A DNA stretch of 64,000 nt from Candidatus Sulfotelmatobacter sp. (GCA_036500765.1 DASYBM010000009.1:1-64000), one strand, 5' to 3'; positions 8,143 to 16,354 are shown, counted from the stretch's first letter. The notes: generated from the sequence alone by a model not told the origin. A program made the numbers and translations.

Positions 8143-8663
8143 AGTGGAACTCCCCTTTGCATTTTGCCTGAAGATCTTTTCTGCTGCCGCTTCGCGGGAC
8201 CACCGGCGTGACCGCCGCGGAACCCAGCGCTTCATCGTAAAGCGCAGGCCGGAACACGCGCTCCTCACCAAAACTCGAGAAAAGACGCCTCTCGATCTCT
8301 CAATCGCGAAGGCGCAATGTTCATGATGGCGTTGTCTTCGAGGTTAAGTATTTCAAGTATACCCTGTTTGCGCTCATCACGTAATTCCCAATCTCGCCCA
8401 CTTCGCTCATCAAAACCGAACGATTCTACTCTCAGGGCCGCAGATCGGAGAAGATGCCTTCCCCATTTCTCGTTTCTTTCGTGAACCTTCGCGCGCTTCG
8501 TGGTGAAACGCCATTGACTTGCGAATTTTATCTTCCGCGTGTACTATGGTTGTGTACGTTAGTCCGAATCGGACGTGAGCCGTTCCTGCTAAACAGTAAC
8601 CTCTCGCAGTACCTCCGAATCTCTCCAGCGTAAATTGAAAAACTAAAGGAACAACCTAACACC
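8143..8663. other. Gene-free region with the long leader of the cold-shock gene
   Basis: No reading frame here looks real. The last ~120 bp before the csp start contain a TTGACT (8514-8519) and a TACTAT (8542-8547), but their 22-bp spacing is too wide for a normal promoter. A small hairpin (GTCCGA-ATCGGAC, from about 8562) follows. CspA-type genes often have long folded leaders, and this stretch would suit that role. Confidence 0.4.
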
Positions 8664-8867
8664 ATGGCAGAACAAGGAACAGTAAAGTGGTTTAACGACG
8701 CGAAGGGCTACGGCTTCATCAGCCGCCAGTCCGGCGAAGATGTTTTCGTGCATTTCTCGGCGATTCAAGCGGGCGGCTTCCGCAGCCTGCAAGAGGGCCA
8801 AACCGTGCAGTTCGACGTGACCAAGGGCCCCAAGGGCTGGCAAGCTGAGAACGTCCAGCCGCTGTAA
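8664..8867 (+). CDS. cspA: Cold-shock domain protein
   Basis: 67 residues, a single five-stranded OB-fold cold-shock domain. RNP1 is KGYGFIS and RNP2 is DVFVHFSAI. It starts [12 protein letters not shown], as CspA/CspE homologues do. It binds single-stranded RNA or DNA and melts secondary structure, serving as an RNA chaperone in the cold or in routine growth. AAGGAAC lies 14 nt upstream of the ATG, a weak ribosome site typical of structured csp leaders. A strong terminator follows immediately. Confidence 0.97.
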   Translation: MAEQGTVKWFNDAKGYGFISRQSGEDVFVHFSAIQAGGFRSLQEGQTVQFDVTKGPKGWQAENVQPL

Positions 8868-8883
8868 ACCATTCCCTTATTGC

Positions 8884-8917
8884 AAAAAGGCGATCTCCAA
8901 CCAGAGATCGCCTTTTT
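8884..8917 (+). terminator. Intrinsic terminator after csp
   Basis: AAAAAGGCGATCTC, loop CAACCA, GAGATCGCCTTTTT: a 14-bp perfect stem including the A/T flanks and a T-tract, 16 nt after the csp stop. It can work in both directions. Confidence 0.93.
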
Positions 8918-9029
8918 CACTTTTCGCTCGGCTGCCGCCGCAGATCGTCGTAAAAGAGCGACGTTTCGTTCGCCGCTCGACGTGGAAGAGCGGCCCTGTC
9001 GTGCTGACAACACAATCTACAAAGTTTCT

Positions 9030-9116
9030 TGGTGCCATCGAAGGGACTCGAACCCCCACACCCTTGCGAGTACATGGACCTGAACCATGCGCGTCTGCCA
9101 ATTCCGCCACGATGGC
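9030..9116 (-). tRNA. tRNA-Leu (CAG anticodon)
   Basis: An 87-nt tRNA with a long variable arm. The acceptor GCCATCG pairs with CGATGGC, the discriminator is A and CCA is encoded. The anticodon stem CATGG/CCATG encloses TTCAGGT, giving anticodon CAG (reads CUG). The T arm has GGTTCGAGTCC. The extended variable region (ACTCGCAAGGGTGT) fits the class II leucine type. Confidence 0.96.
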
Positions 9117-9228
9117 ATTGTGGACTTACATTGCAGCGGCGGCCCCAAGGCCGCCGATCAGGAAGACTTACATTTCTATTCTACAGGCGCGAAGCTGTGT
9201 GTCAAACAACACCGTGGGACGGGCTGCC

Positions 9229-9492
9229 TCACCCTGAATTTTCCGCGGAATCCAGACAAGGCTCGTTCCAGATTCCAGGGATATCCTCGAGTGCGTACAG
9301 CTCATCCGCGCCGAAGTAATAGCCAAGCCACGATACAGTACCTATCCGTCCTGCGTAGTCCAGTTGGAAATCCTTCAGAGGATCGTGGAATTTCCAAGTG
9401 CGCTGAAACTTTTCCAAGAAGTCGCGCGATTTGATGCGGACTTTTGTGCCCAAGGGAAAGTCCGCGTTCATGGGACCATTTTGTTTCCCCAT
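9229..9492 (-). CDS. Small SH3/KOW-like hypothetical protein
   Basis: 87 residues. GAGG precedes the ATG by 4 nt. The pattern LGTKVRIKSRDF ... GRIGTVSWLGYYFGADELYALEDIPG resembles small beta-barrel domains in which a Gly-rich turn joins strands. The end PGIWNEPCL is distinctive. A second small barrel-like protein lies at 35903-36178, but the two are not clearly homologous. Function unknown. Confidence 0.65.
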   Translation of the reverse strand: MGKQNGPMNADFPLGTKVRIKSRDFLEKFQRTWKFHDPLKDFQLDYAGRIGTVSWLGYYFGADELYALEDIPGIWNEPCLDSAENSG

Positions 9493-9542
9493 AAGACCTC
9501 AGCTTGACAGAAGCGCTAAACACGGCCCCGTAGAAGCCGGCC

Positions 9543-9971
9543 CTACTCCAGCTTCGCCGTCATCGTAATCTTCGCATTCAGCACCTTCGACACCGGACAG
9601 CCCTTCTCCGCCGCCTCCGCATACTTCTGAAACGTCGCCGCATCCGCGCCCGGAACTTTCCCGACAACATCAATGTGGCTCGCTGTAATCGTCCATCCCG
9701 AATCCAGCTTGTCCATCGTCAGCGTGACATTGGTCGAAATGCTCTCCGGCGTCAGAGGAGGGTTCGCCCCGCCCAACTGCGCCGACAGCGCCATCGAAAA
9801 ACATCCCGCATGCGCCGCCGCAATCAATTCCTCCGGATTCGTCCCTGCCGCATTCTCAAACCGCGTGGCAAACGAATACTGCGTATTATTCAGCGCGCCG
9901 CCCGGCGCCGACAACGAACCCTTCCCATCCTTCAACCCACCCTTCCAAACCGCGCTAGCCTTCCGTTGCAT
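9543..9971 (-). CDS. osmC: OsmC-family peroxiredoxin
   Basis: 142 residues from the ATG at 9971, preceded by AGGAG at 7 nt; the longer frame upstream is not family-like. The two redox cysteines of OsmC/Ohr proteins are visible: Cys in AAHAGCFSMAL (about residue 57) and Cys in EKGCPVSK (about residue 123). The ELIAAAHAGC motif and the N-terminal KASAVWKGGLKDGKG are typical of OsmC. It reduces organic and fatty-acid hydroperoxides using thiol donors in the cytoplasm. Confidence 0.95.
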   Translation of the reverse strand: MQRKASAVWKGGLKDGKGSLSAPGGALNNTQYSFATRFENAAGTNPEELIAAAHAGCFSMALSAQLGGANPPLTPESISTNVTLTMDKLDSGWTITASHIDVVGKVPGADAATFQKYAEAAEKGCPVSKVLNAKITMTAKLE

Positions 9972-10062
9972 ATCTTTCTCCTGATTTATGATTTCACTGA
10001 ATTGTCCACCATTGTAGACGGGAACCGGCAGCCACGTCAGGATGACAAGTCTCGTTAGCCGA

Positions 10063-10332
10063 TTAGTTTGACCTTCTGCGCAAACCGCGATTCCAAGTCC
10101 ACCCGAGAATCGCTCCGGCCACCACGACAACCAGCGCATCGCCCAGGACACCTAGCCAGATGATGCCGCTTCCACCACCGAACCCGCCCTCGTTGAAGAA
10201 TGCGAAAGGCACGCCATAGCGGAAAAAGCAGTCAGAGCATCTAACAGGCTGCAAGAGGTGAAAATGATTCACGATCCAGAAAAGGCAGGCCGCTGCGAGG
10301 ATACCCGCGCCGTATTTAGAATTGGAACTCAT
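10063..10332 (-). CDS. Small two-helix membrane protein
   Basis: 89 residues with hydrophobic segments at about 8-25 and 60-80, and a short CSDC cysteine pair between them. It ends with a basic WNRGLRRRSN tail, which would sit in the cytoplasm. It lies upstream of osmC on the same strand with a 91-bp gap. No family recognised. Confidence 0.6.
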   Translation of the reverse strand: MSSNSKYGAGILAAACLFWIVNHFHLLQPVRCSDCFFRYGVPFAFFNEGGFGGGSGIIWLGVLGDALVVVVAGAILGWTWNRGLRRRSN

Positions 10333-10360
10333 GCAAGGAAGAGTGCAAACATTCCCGAGA

Positions 10361-10384
10361 CTTGTAGCTGATAGCTGACAGCTA
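10361..10384. repeat. Heptamer repeat AGCTGAT-AGCTGAC
   Basis: Units AGCTGAT, AGCTGAC, then AGCT. The stop codon of the zinc-ribbon gene (10382-10384) lies at its edge. The same heptamer occurs at 45481-45505. Confidence 0.6.
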
Positions 10385-10561
10385 GTAGAAATCCGAGCAG
10401 CTCAAATAAAACCCGCACTGCGGACACTTCAACTTACACCGGCTTTCCCGCAACTTCATCGAGCAGTTCGGACAGTACTGCCCCGGGTCCGCCTTCGCAC
10501 TCTCATTGGCTGCCGACAAAGTATCGCCGCCGCGCCGGCCGCTGTCTTCGCTAATCTCCAC
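10382..10561 (-). CDS. Small zinc-ribbon protein (GTG start, 59 residues)
   Basis: An open frame from GTG 10561 to TAG 10382, with AAGAGGGA about 6 nt upstream of the GTG as a strong ribosome site. The peptide begins [12 protein letters not shown] and has four cysteine knuckles: CPNC, then [15 protein letters not shown] and SDFY at the end. CxxC pairs of this kind hold one or two zinc ions. It lies 37 nt downstream of the NTF2-like gene and is probably in its operon. A search with a minimum length of 60 residues would miss it. Function unknown; nucleic-acid or protein binding is possible. Confidence 0.75.
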   Translation of the reverse strand: MEISEDSGRRGGDTLSAANESAKADPGQYCPNCSMKLRESRCKLKCPQCGFYLSCSDFY

Positions 10562-10598
10562 AGATCGTCCCTCTTATCAGGCGAGCCGTGATCGAATC

Positions 10599-11042
10599 TC
10601 ACGCCGCCCGATCGTTCACCGCTAAGGGCGTCCGGCTCCAGCAGTCGGCGATCAGCCGCCAGACGCCCAGCCGCCTCCATACTTTCACATATTTCCCACG
10701 CTCCGGCGCCATCGTTCCATCGGCCTTGCGCACGACCACCGAGAAGCGCCCAAGCTCCATCGCCATGTCGCCCGAATGTTCCACGCGCAGCGTTTCCAGC
10801 CGCAGATTGCTATAGCCCGCTTCGCCCAACTGCCGCAGCAGCCGTTCCACGGGCTTCTGTCCGTAGGCCGCTTCATAATGGGGTGCCATTAGCGTGCCAT
10901 CGTTGGCAAACAGTCCGGCAGCCTGATCGTAGTTTCCGGTGTTGAAAGAAGTTGCAAAATCCTGGGAAAGATCGCGAAGCAAGGACTCTACATCCCGAAA
11001 GGGACGAGAGTCCACCGAGGGACTCATGTAAGGCCGGTACAT
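10599..11042 (-). CDS. NTF2-like (SnoaL/DUF4440-type) protein
   Basis: 147 residues with AGGAGG 6 nt before the ATG. The cone-shaped alpha+beta fold is suggested by SLLRDLSQDFATSFNTGNYDQAAGLFANDGTL, MAPH, then strands RLETLRVEHSGDMAMELGRFSVVV, GKYVKVWRRLGVWRLIADCWS. Such proteins serve as small-molecule enzymes or binding modules; the substrate cannot be read. The last residues run to the zinc-ribbon gene. Confidence 0.85.
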   Translation of the reverse strand: MYRPYMSPSVDSRPFRDVESLLRDLSQDFATSFNTGNYDQAAGLFANDGTLMAPHYEAAYGQKPVERLLRQLGEAGYSNLRLETLRVEHSGDMAMELGRFSVVVRKADGTMAPERGKYVKVWRRLGVWRLIADCWSRTPLAVNDRAA

Positions 11043-11233
11043 CTACAACCTCCTGGGGGAAGGCACACGGTAAACTCGCCAGGCCAGGTGGACGAGTCAA
11101 CCGAAAAGCTCGCTCATTCTAGCGCAAAACCAACTTGTGGAAAGAAAAAAGTTTTCCTCTATCTCATTCGAAAATATGATTCCAAAAAAAAGTGCAGAAA
11201 AATCATTCTCGCTAGTGTCTTATCTGTCGCGGA

Positions 11234-11467
11234 TTATCTTTCGAACGGAGCGGTGCGGTTGGGCAGCCGCGACAGATCGGCGTCGGCCGCTGGCACTCCT
11301 ACCGGCCCTTTAGCTCGTTCTGCTGTCGAACCCGGATCCTCGCGTTCAGCAAGCTGCCGCTTCACTTTGGCCATCAGCAGTACCAGTTTCTTCGACTCGT
11401 GGTCTCGCTCTGCCTGCTTGCACATTTGCTGGAAATCGTGGGGAGCATATGAAATGCGATTGGTCAT
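11234..11467 (-). CDS. Small hypothetical protein, helical N-terminus
   Basis: 77 residues with GAGG 8 nt before the ATG. The N-terminal 45 residues are a likely amphipathic helix (FQQMCKQAERDHESKKLVLLMAKVKRQLAER). The rest is a disordered Pro/Ala-rich tail. Short proteins of this form recur in Terriglobia; function unknown. The stretch 11468-11739 downstream of its start is AT-richer than average and has no gene. Confidence 0.6.
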   Translation of the reverse strand: MTNRISYAPHDFQQMCKQAERDHESKKLVLLMAKVKRQLAEREDPGSTAERAKGPVGVPAADADLSRLPNRTAPFER

Positions 11468-11739
11468 GGGGGAGCCTCATTTAAAACTAACGTCTTTAGA
11501 TTACCAAAGAGAAGGCATAGCCTACCCGATCCCCCGACACTTGCCAAGCCCTGATTGGACCAAAACCGGCGCTCTTTGCTTCCCGGATGGGGTTTACCTG
11601 TTGATAAATAGTCCCGATCTTCAATCATTATATGACTTTAGTGATGTTGAGACATTACTAGATTTCGTTAAGATCGCAGGCAGGCCGATTCCTTCTCGCG
11701 GAGGAATGCCTTGCGGACTACGCCGTGCGAGGAAAACCT

Positions 11740-12210
11740 GTGTTTCAGCGTCACATTCTAAGCGCCTGTTTATTTCTCGCGGCCGGCGTCTCGCTGGCTT
11801 CCGCGCGCGATCTCGCGCTGATTTCCAATAAAACCAATACCGTGTCAGTCGTCACTCTGCCCGAGCTGGTAAAGATCAGCAGGGGGCAGACGAGCCGCTG
11901 GCCCGATGGCAAATCGGTGACCTTCATCATGCGCAACCCATCTGCACCCGAAATGCGCTTCTTCCTCGAAAAAATCTATGAAGTCCCCGAACCCGAGGTG
12001 AAGGAGATCATCGCCACCGCCAATCACGGACGCATGGGTCATCCCGCCGTCATGATCGTCGATTCCGATGAAGATCTGGTCAACAAGGTCGCATCCATCC
12101 CCGGCGCCGTTGGCGTCGTGGACGTGTACGCCATCAACAGCAGCGTCGCAGTCGTCAGGCTCGCCGGCAAACTGCCACTCGAGCCCGGCTATTTGCTGCA
12201 CGGCAACTAA
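11740..12210 (+). CDS. Secreted phosphate-binding-like periplasmic protein
   Basis: 156 residues from GTG 11740 (GAGG 7 nt upstream). A signal peptide (ILSACLFLAAGVSLASA) is followed by RDLALISNKTNTVSVVTLPELVKI, a conserved pattern of small periplasmic binding-like proteins related to PstS. It contains RWPDGKSVTFIMRNPSAPEMRFF, and ends with DVYAINSSVAVVRLAGKLPLEPGYLLHGN. It is too short for a full binding protein, so it represents a single lobe. The ligand is unknown. Confidence 0.75.
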   Translation: MFQRHILSACLFLAAGVSLASARDLALISNKTNTVSVVTLPELVKISRGQTSRWPDGKSVTFIMRNPSAPEMRFFLEKIYEVPEPEVKEIIATANHGRMGHPAVMIVDSDEDLVNKVASIPGAVGVVDVYAINSSVAVVRLAGKLPLEPGYLLHGN

Positions 12211-12376
12211 CCGCAATTTGATTGCCGACGTCTTATCTGAACGGGTTGATTTGAAAGGGCTCGAGTTTCATACGCCGATGCCACACCAAAAGCGAGTTTA
12301 ATTTGAAGGGCCTGGCTTTTAGCCCCTCAGCGAATTCATAAACTGGGTCGAAGAGTCAACGACATCAAGAAACAAG

Positions 12377-12793
12377 ATGAGCAAGAAAGAAAAAGCTAAA
12401 GCCGCCGCCGCTTCCTTCGCCTCCGGCACTCGCACTGGCTTGTCTGGCGACGCACCTCCAGCCAAGGTCACCTTCACCCGCCGTTTTCCCCGTTTCACGA
12501 TTGACGTCCGCCTGCAAGTCAAAATGTTTCAAGCGGGAGAATTCCGCTCCTGCTGGGGCCGCTCCACCGAAATGGGACAGGACGGCATCGGCGCCACTCT
12601 GACCGGCAGTCTCGAAGCCGGCGAAATCGTCACGCTCGAAATTCCTCTGCCCCTCACTCCTTACCCCATCAAAGTCCGCGCCATCGTCCGCTACAGCCAA
12701 GGCCTCCGTTACGGTTTCGAATTCTTAACGCTCAACGATGGCCAGCGCGACACCATCAAACGCGTCTGTGACTACCTGGCCAGCAAATCTTAA
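12377..12793 (+). CDS. PilZ-domain protein (c-di-GMP receptor candidate)
   Basis: 138 residues. After a lysine/alanine-rich leader (KKEKAKAAAASFASG), a PilZ barrel begins at about residue 34 with RRFPRF, which meets the RxxxR rule for c-di-GMP binding, followed by VRLQVKMF. The second canonical motif (D/NxSxxG) is represented by GQDGIGATLTG, where Ile replaces Ser, so ligand affinity is uncertain. It then shows LEIPLPLTPYPIKVRAIVRYSQGLRYGFEFL, a typical PilZ end. It stands alone. Confidence 0.9.
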   Translation: MSKKEKAKAAAASFASGTRTGLSGDAPPAKVTFTRRFPRFTIDVRLQVKMFQAGEFRSCWGRSTEMGQDGIGATLTGSLEAGEIVTLEIPLPLTPYPIKVRAIVRYSQGLRYGFEFLTLNDGQRDTIKRVCDYLASKS

Positions 12794-12900
12794 AATGTTT
12801 GATGGAGGCGCGGAGTCGGCTTGCCCTCAGCGAAGTCGAAGGGTCCGCCACGCGCGAAGCCAGTGTCTCCCTTTGTACTCCGACCTCTGCCGTAGCGTAG

Positions 12901-13362
12901 TTAAACCCTGCTCCCATTTCTCCGAATCCTGTTAATCAAATAAAAAACAATCCCCACATTAATCACCAGCACCGCCACCTTAACCGCTGATGGATGGCGA
13001 TAAATCTCATAAATCTCCACCGGCACCAGCGAGCCTGTAATAATCACCGTCAGCCATTCTCCCCACCTTTTCTGAAGCCACAAGCCAGTTCCCTCGGTCA
13101 AAAACAAAGCCGCATACAATAAGCCGCCCAATCCAAGTTTTCTAATCTGCTCCGGACGCAAGCTCGCCGCCCTCGCCAGCGCCATATCGATCCACCGATT
13201 CCCCGGATCCAGCCCGATCGTTTTAACCCAGTGCTCCGCCACTTGACCTACATCTCTATGCAGCAACCGGAACGCGCCCAAACTCAGCGCCACCAGTGTC
13301 GCTGCCTTGAAGAACTTGAACACCGCAATCATCTGCAAAACCCGGTCGTGGTTCGCTTTCAT
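12901..13362 (-). CDS. DUF2127-family inner-membrane protein
   Basis: 153 residues with four hydrophobic helices, at about 12-30, 75-92, 100-118 and 128-145. The N-terminal RVLQMIAVFKFFKAATLVALSLGAFRLLHRDV, the loop LGLGGLLYAALFLTEGTGLWLQKRWGEW and EIYEIYRHPSAVKVAVLVINVGIVFYL fit DUF2127. Function unknown; many relatives are stand-alone membrane proteins. Confidence 0.85.
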   Translation of the reverse strand: MKANHDRVLQMIAVFKFFKAATLVALSLGAFRLLHRDVGQVAEHWVKTIGLDPGNRWIDMALARAASLRPEQIRKLGLGGLLYAALFLTEGTGLWLQKRWGEWLTVIITGSLVPVEIYEIYRHPSAVKVAVLVINVGIVFYLINRIRRNGSRV

Positions 13363-13394
13363 ATGCCGATCACTATATCTCGTGGAGGGATGGC

Positions 13395-13447
13395 TTTGTG
13401 GAGGGGCGGACGCAGCTAGCCGTGAGCGCAGTCGAAGCGTCCGCCCC
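13395..13447. repeat. Inverted repeat, GGGGCGGACGC arms
   Basis: GGGGCGGACGC and GCGTCCGCCCC face each other around a ~23-bp centre that contains GCAGTCGAAGC. The arms belong to the same GGACG/CGTCC family as the hairpins at 14234 and elsewhere, but with a longer loop. Confidence 0.6.
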
Positions 13448-13504
13448 CGAGCAAAGTAAGGCCGCCTCTGCTGGCAGCCCGGCGGCCAACCTATCGCCCC
13501 GCGA

Positions 13505-13510
13505 TATAAT
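13505..13510 (+). promoter_or_regulatory. Candidate -10 box for superoxide dismutase
   Basis: A perfect TATAAT, 62 nt upstream of the sod ATG. The -35 position (around 13482-13487) is GC-rich and poor, so the promoter may need an activator or rely on the -10 alone. Confidence 0.4.
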
Positions 13511-13572
13511 CACCCTGTAAACCCTTGCATCGAAACGCCACCAAGCGTCATCTCACCACTGGAGGACCAATC

Positions 13573-14223
13573 ATGGCTCACGAATTACCCGCACTTCCCT
13601 ACGCTTACGACGCCCTCGAACCCGTCATTGATAAGCAGACGATGACCCTTCACCACGACATGCATCACGGCGCGTACGTGAAAAATCTGAACGCCGCCAT
13701 CGAGAAGCATTCCGACCTCGCCGGCAAGTCCGCCGAAGATCTTATCCGAGACCTCAATGCCATTCCCGAAGACATTCGCGCCGCCGTCCGCAACAATGGC
13801 GGAGGCCACGTCAACCACAGCATGTTCTGGAAGATCATGAAACCCAAAGGCGGCGGCGACCCCTCCGGCCCCATCGCCGAAACCATCGCCAAAACTTTTG
13901 GCAACTTCAAAGATTTCCAAACCAAATTTAACGACGCCGGCACAAAACAATTCGGCAGCGGATGGGTCTGGCTCGCCGGCAAACCCGATGGCTCCGTTCA
14001 CATCATGTCCACCCCCAATCAGGACAACCCGATCAGTCAAGGCCACTATCCCATCTTCGGCAACGATGTCTGGGAGCACGCCTACTACTTGAAATACAAC
14101 AACCGGCGCCCCGAGTACTTGGCGGCCTGGTGGAACGTCCTCAACTGGGACGAGATCAACAAGCGCTACGCCACCTTCAAGGCCGGCAAAGCCGCGCACG
14201 AGCCCGCCCTCGCGCACCGCTAA
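13573..14223 (+). CDS. sodA: Superoxide dismutase, Mn/Fe type
   Basis: 216 residues from ATG 13573 with GGAGG 8 nt upstream. It opens [15 protein letters not shown], the family signature. Metal ligands: His in [13 protein letters not shown], His in [11 protein letters not shown], Asp in NDVWEHAYY and the following His. The [11 protein letters not shown] form and the [10 protein letters not shown] end favour manganese, but metal choice cannot be settled from sequence. It converts superoxide to peroxide and oxygen in the cytoplasm. A candidate TATAAT lies 62 nt upstream and a terminator follows. Confidence 0.97.
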   Translation: MAHELPALPYAYDALEPVIDKQTMTLHHDMHHGAYVKNLNAAIEKHSDLAGKSAEDLIRDLNAIPEDIRAAVRNNGGGHVNHSMFWKIMKPKGGGDPSGPIAETIAKTFGNFKDFQTKFNDAGTKQFGSGWVWLAGKPDGSVHIMSTPNQDNPISQGHYPIFGNDVWEHAYYLKYNNRRPEYLAAWWNVLNWDEINKRYATFKAGKAAHEPALAHR

Positions 14224-14233
14224 AACACGTAGC

Positions 14234-14253
14234 GGCGGACGCATTCGTCCGCC
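14234..14253. repeat. Hairpin repeat, GGACG-CATT-CGTCC family (arms GGCGGACG)
   Basis: GGCGGACG, loop CATT, CGTCCGCC: an 8-bp perfect stem, 10 nt after the sod stop. Other copies are at 16572, 21215, 43343 and 56539; the outer arm bases differ but stay paired. Confidence 0.85.
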
Positions 14254-14307
14254 CGCAGGTTCTTTCAAGGGTCGTCGTTCCGAAAAGATTGTTCCAAAAA
14301 GAAAAAA

Positions 14308-14334
14308 GCCCTCGCGCCAAGCGAGGGCCTTTTT
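14308..14334 (+). terminator. Intrinsic terminator after sod
   Basis: GCCCTCGC, loop GCCAA, GCGAGGGC followed by a T-run, with A-rich sequence before it. Bidirectional use with the convergent YHS gene is likely. Confidence 0.9.
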
Positions 14335-14355
14335 GTCCAACCATGAATCCTGCCG

Positions 14356-14508
14356 TTAAGCCGCCGACTTCACATATTCATCCGGCCGCTTGTCAAACTC
14401 CTTCTTGCAGTTCTCCGAACAGAAAACATATTTCTTTCCCGCAAATTGTGTTTGATATTCGGCATTCTTTTCGTCGACTTTCATCCCACAAACCGGATCG
14501 ATGGTCAT
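14356..14508 (-). CDS. YHS-domain protein
   Basis: 50 residues from ATG 14508, preceded by GGAGGAGCG. The YHS domain is complete: DPVCGMKVDEKNA, then GKKYVFCSENCKKEFDKRPDEYV. The Cys residues of CGM and FCSENC are metal-binding in relatives such as heavy-metal-transport ATPase N-termini and copper-handling proteins. A stand-alone YHS protein probably binds or traffics a metal ion. The longer frame upstream is not family-like. Confidence 0.93.
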   Translation of the reverse strand: MTIDPVCGMKVDEKNAEYQTQFAGKKYVFCSENCKKEFDKRPDEYVKSAA

Positions 14509-15109
14509 CGCTCCTCCTGGATCGTTATTTGCTTTCGCCCCCTTCAAGTAGCAAGGACCATTCCTTTCCCGCCTTCTCCAAGTGGCTGCTATCCCTCGCA
14601 TTGCTCAGCCTCTCCCACCCCCGACCGCATCCCTCCCGGAAAATTGTTCCACCCCCGTGCAGGTTGTACTCAGCTCACGACGCAACTGGCATTCCATACC
14701 ACAGAAAAACATGTGACTCTCCCGGATGATTCCTCTGTGCCCTGCGTGCCCTCTGCGGTGGAGGTTTTGGGTTTCGCCTTTTCTGCATTTCCTGTGCACT
14801 CCCTGTGGACAACCCACCACCCTCAGAACCCGAACTCCCCCAGCATCATTCCCACTCCCACGAAAACCGAGCCATCCAGAGCCACAATCACACGCCTTTC
14901 ATCCCTTCCTTCATCAGTGCCAATCCGGGAAAGCCGAGCCCAGTTTTTTCCTCATTTGCACCAAAAATACTGAATTGACCGCCGCGCCTTTCGCTCGTAC
15001 AGTCACTGTCGCTCTCACAAAAATAATCAACTCAAGCAGAGCACCTTCTGATCGGATAAACCCGTTTGCGATTTGAACGTAATTAGTACGAGATCGAGGC
15101 AGCAACCAC
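14509..15109. other. Gene-free region
   Basis: Pyrimidine-rich and C-rich (many CCC and CTC runs). Frames crossing it have no natural composition or ribosome sites. No RNA gene or repeat recognised. Confidence 0.5.
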
Positions 15110-15691
15110 ATGAAACATGAGGAATGGAAGACCTACCGCACGCGCTTTCTAGTACAAGCCAAACAAATCAGCTCCACTCTGACTTTCGTCGACCATCTCG
15201 GCCGCCAGCATTGCGGACGCAAAGGCGATTACCTCGTCGAATCCTCCGACGGCGTCCTCAGCATCGCCCCCCGTCGCATCTTCGAAGATATTTACGTACC
15301 AATGTCTCCATCGAACCAACCACTTGCGGCGTTCCCGGCAATTTCCGGAGAAACCGCGCTGGTTGAGCGAAAGCCGATTGACCGAAGGCTTGACCGCCCC
15401 AAATTCGAAGAACTGGAAATCGAACGGCTAACCCTGCCCAGAACGCCGCCCGCTCGCCAACGAATCTCCGCATCGTTCAAAAAGCAGCCGTCCAGGGACG
15501 TGACAATGGCGACGGCCGCCAAGCCTGCCCTGAGCCTGTCGAATGGGGCCGTCCCACCGAAGCGAAGCGAGGCGGAACCCGCTTCAATTCTCGACGAAGC
15601 CTGCGCCCCACCCCGCGGCCGTAAACTCCCGCAACCCTATCGTGACCGTCGCCCTTCTTCGTCGCGCCTGAGTCTCATGGGAGTCCTTTAG
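15110..15691 (+). CDS. Hypothetical protein with a repeat-derived insertion
   Basis: 193 residues. The N-terminal ~65 residues look like a compact domain (YRTRFLVQAKQI, LTFVDHLGRQHCGRKGDYLVES, IAPRRIFEDIYVPM); I cannot name it. The C-terminal two-thirds is disordered. Around residues 138-155 (15523-15575) it contains KPALSLSNGA followed by PPKRSEAE, the translation of an intergenic-type repeat (CCCTGAGCCTGTCGAA) also seen near 45270 and 45410. This suggests an in-frame insertion of a mobile short repeat. Confidence 0.6.
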   Translation: MKHEEWKTYRTRFLVQAKQISSTLTFVDHLGRQHCGRKGDYLVESSDGVLSIAPRRIFEDIYVPMSPSNQPLAAFPAISGETALVERKPIDRRLDRPKFEELEIERLTLPRTPPARQRISASFKKQPSRDVTMATAAKPALSLSNGAVPPKRSEAEPASILDEACAPPRGRKLPQPYRDRRPSSSRLSLMGVL

Positions 15692-16354
15692 TAGCGAGGG
15701 AGCGCCGAAAATAACCCGGCGCTTGCGGCAGTAGAACCCAAAAACGGACGAGAAAATTAAAACCCGTCCTGGAGGCACGACTGAACCATCCATCGATCGC
15801 CGAAACCGCGCAGCAACTCCAGCCCTGCCGTCCAAACCGGGCCCCAAGAATGGCATTCTTACCAAATCGCCGCCATCCCCGATTTTCCACATGTGGAAAA
15901 CCGGGTCTCCACCCCGGCATCAAGCCCATCATTGCTATAGATACAACCTATAGTGTTTCCCTCTTGACAGGCACAACCAGCGGGAGTAACTTTGCAATCC
16001 CAAGCAACAAATTCCGCCCCACGGGAATGGGACGGAATTCCCAGCACTAAAGGTGAATAGAAGTGAAGTAGTGAAGTAGAAGTAAGGAGCGGTAAAGCAA
16101 AACGATCCGGCAAGATGCCCAGCCAGAGGTGACTCGGCATCCTGCTCGGTACAACCAGGGCCAGGGCTCCCGGCTTCCAGATCCGTAGGCCGGGACCCGA
16201 ACCTGAACATGTTTCCGGAGATTCCGGAAGCCGGACATAAATGCGGTGATCGTCCCCGACTCCCCCCGGGGTACGACGACAGAGTGATCTTCGAAGTAGA
16301 AGTACAGCCATCCTCCGGAGCCGAACGCCGGAAGCCGAGTTTCAGGAGCCCGTA
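15692..16354. other. Gene-free region
   Basis: About 660 bp without a convincing reading frame. It contains two CTATAG boxes and a promoter-like pair (separate entry), and a purine-rich run of GAAGTGAAGTAG-type units at 16060-16090. The frames antisense to it lack ribosome sites. Confidence 0.5.
15935..15992 (+). promoter_or_regulatory. Candidate promoter with twin CTATAG boxes
   Basis: TTGACA (15964-15969) is separated by 17 bp from TAACTT (15987-15992). Just upstream, CTATAG occurs at 15935-15940 and 15948-15953, 7 bp apart, which could be a repressor site. The next plus-strand gene starts 360 nt downstream. Confidence 0.4.

Noticed and set aside
8514-8547. TTGACT/TACTAT as a csp promoter
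   Set aside because: 22-bp spacing is too long; kept only as a note in the leader description.
8877-9110. Minus-strand frame beginning MAELADAHGSGPC
   Set aside because: It is the well-known false translation of tRNA-Leu and overlaps the tRNA and csp terminator.
9543-10151. Longer 202-residue form of OsmC
   Set aside because: The extra 60 residues are not OsmC-like and overlap the membrane-protein gene; the internal ATG has AGGAG.
11088-11831. 247-residue plus-strand frame
   Set aside because: Covers a small minus-strand gene with a good ribosome site and a gene-free stretch, and overlaps the start of the next gene in another frame.
15859-16311. 150-residue minus-strand frame in the gap before 16355
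   Set aside because: No ribosome site, composition like random GC-rich sequence, and overlapping frames on both strands are equally long.
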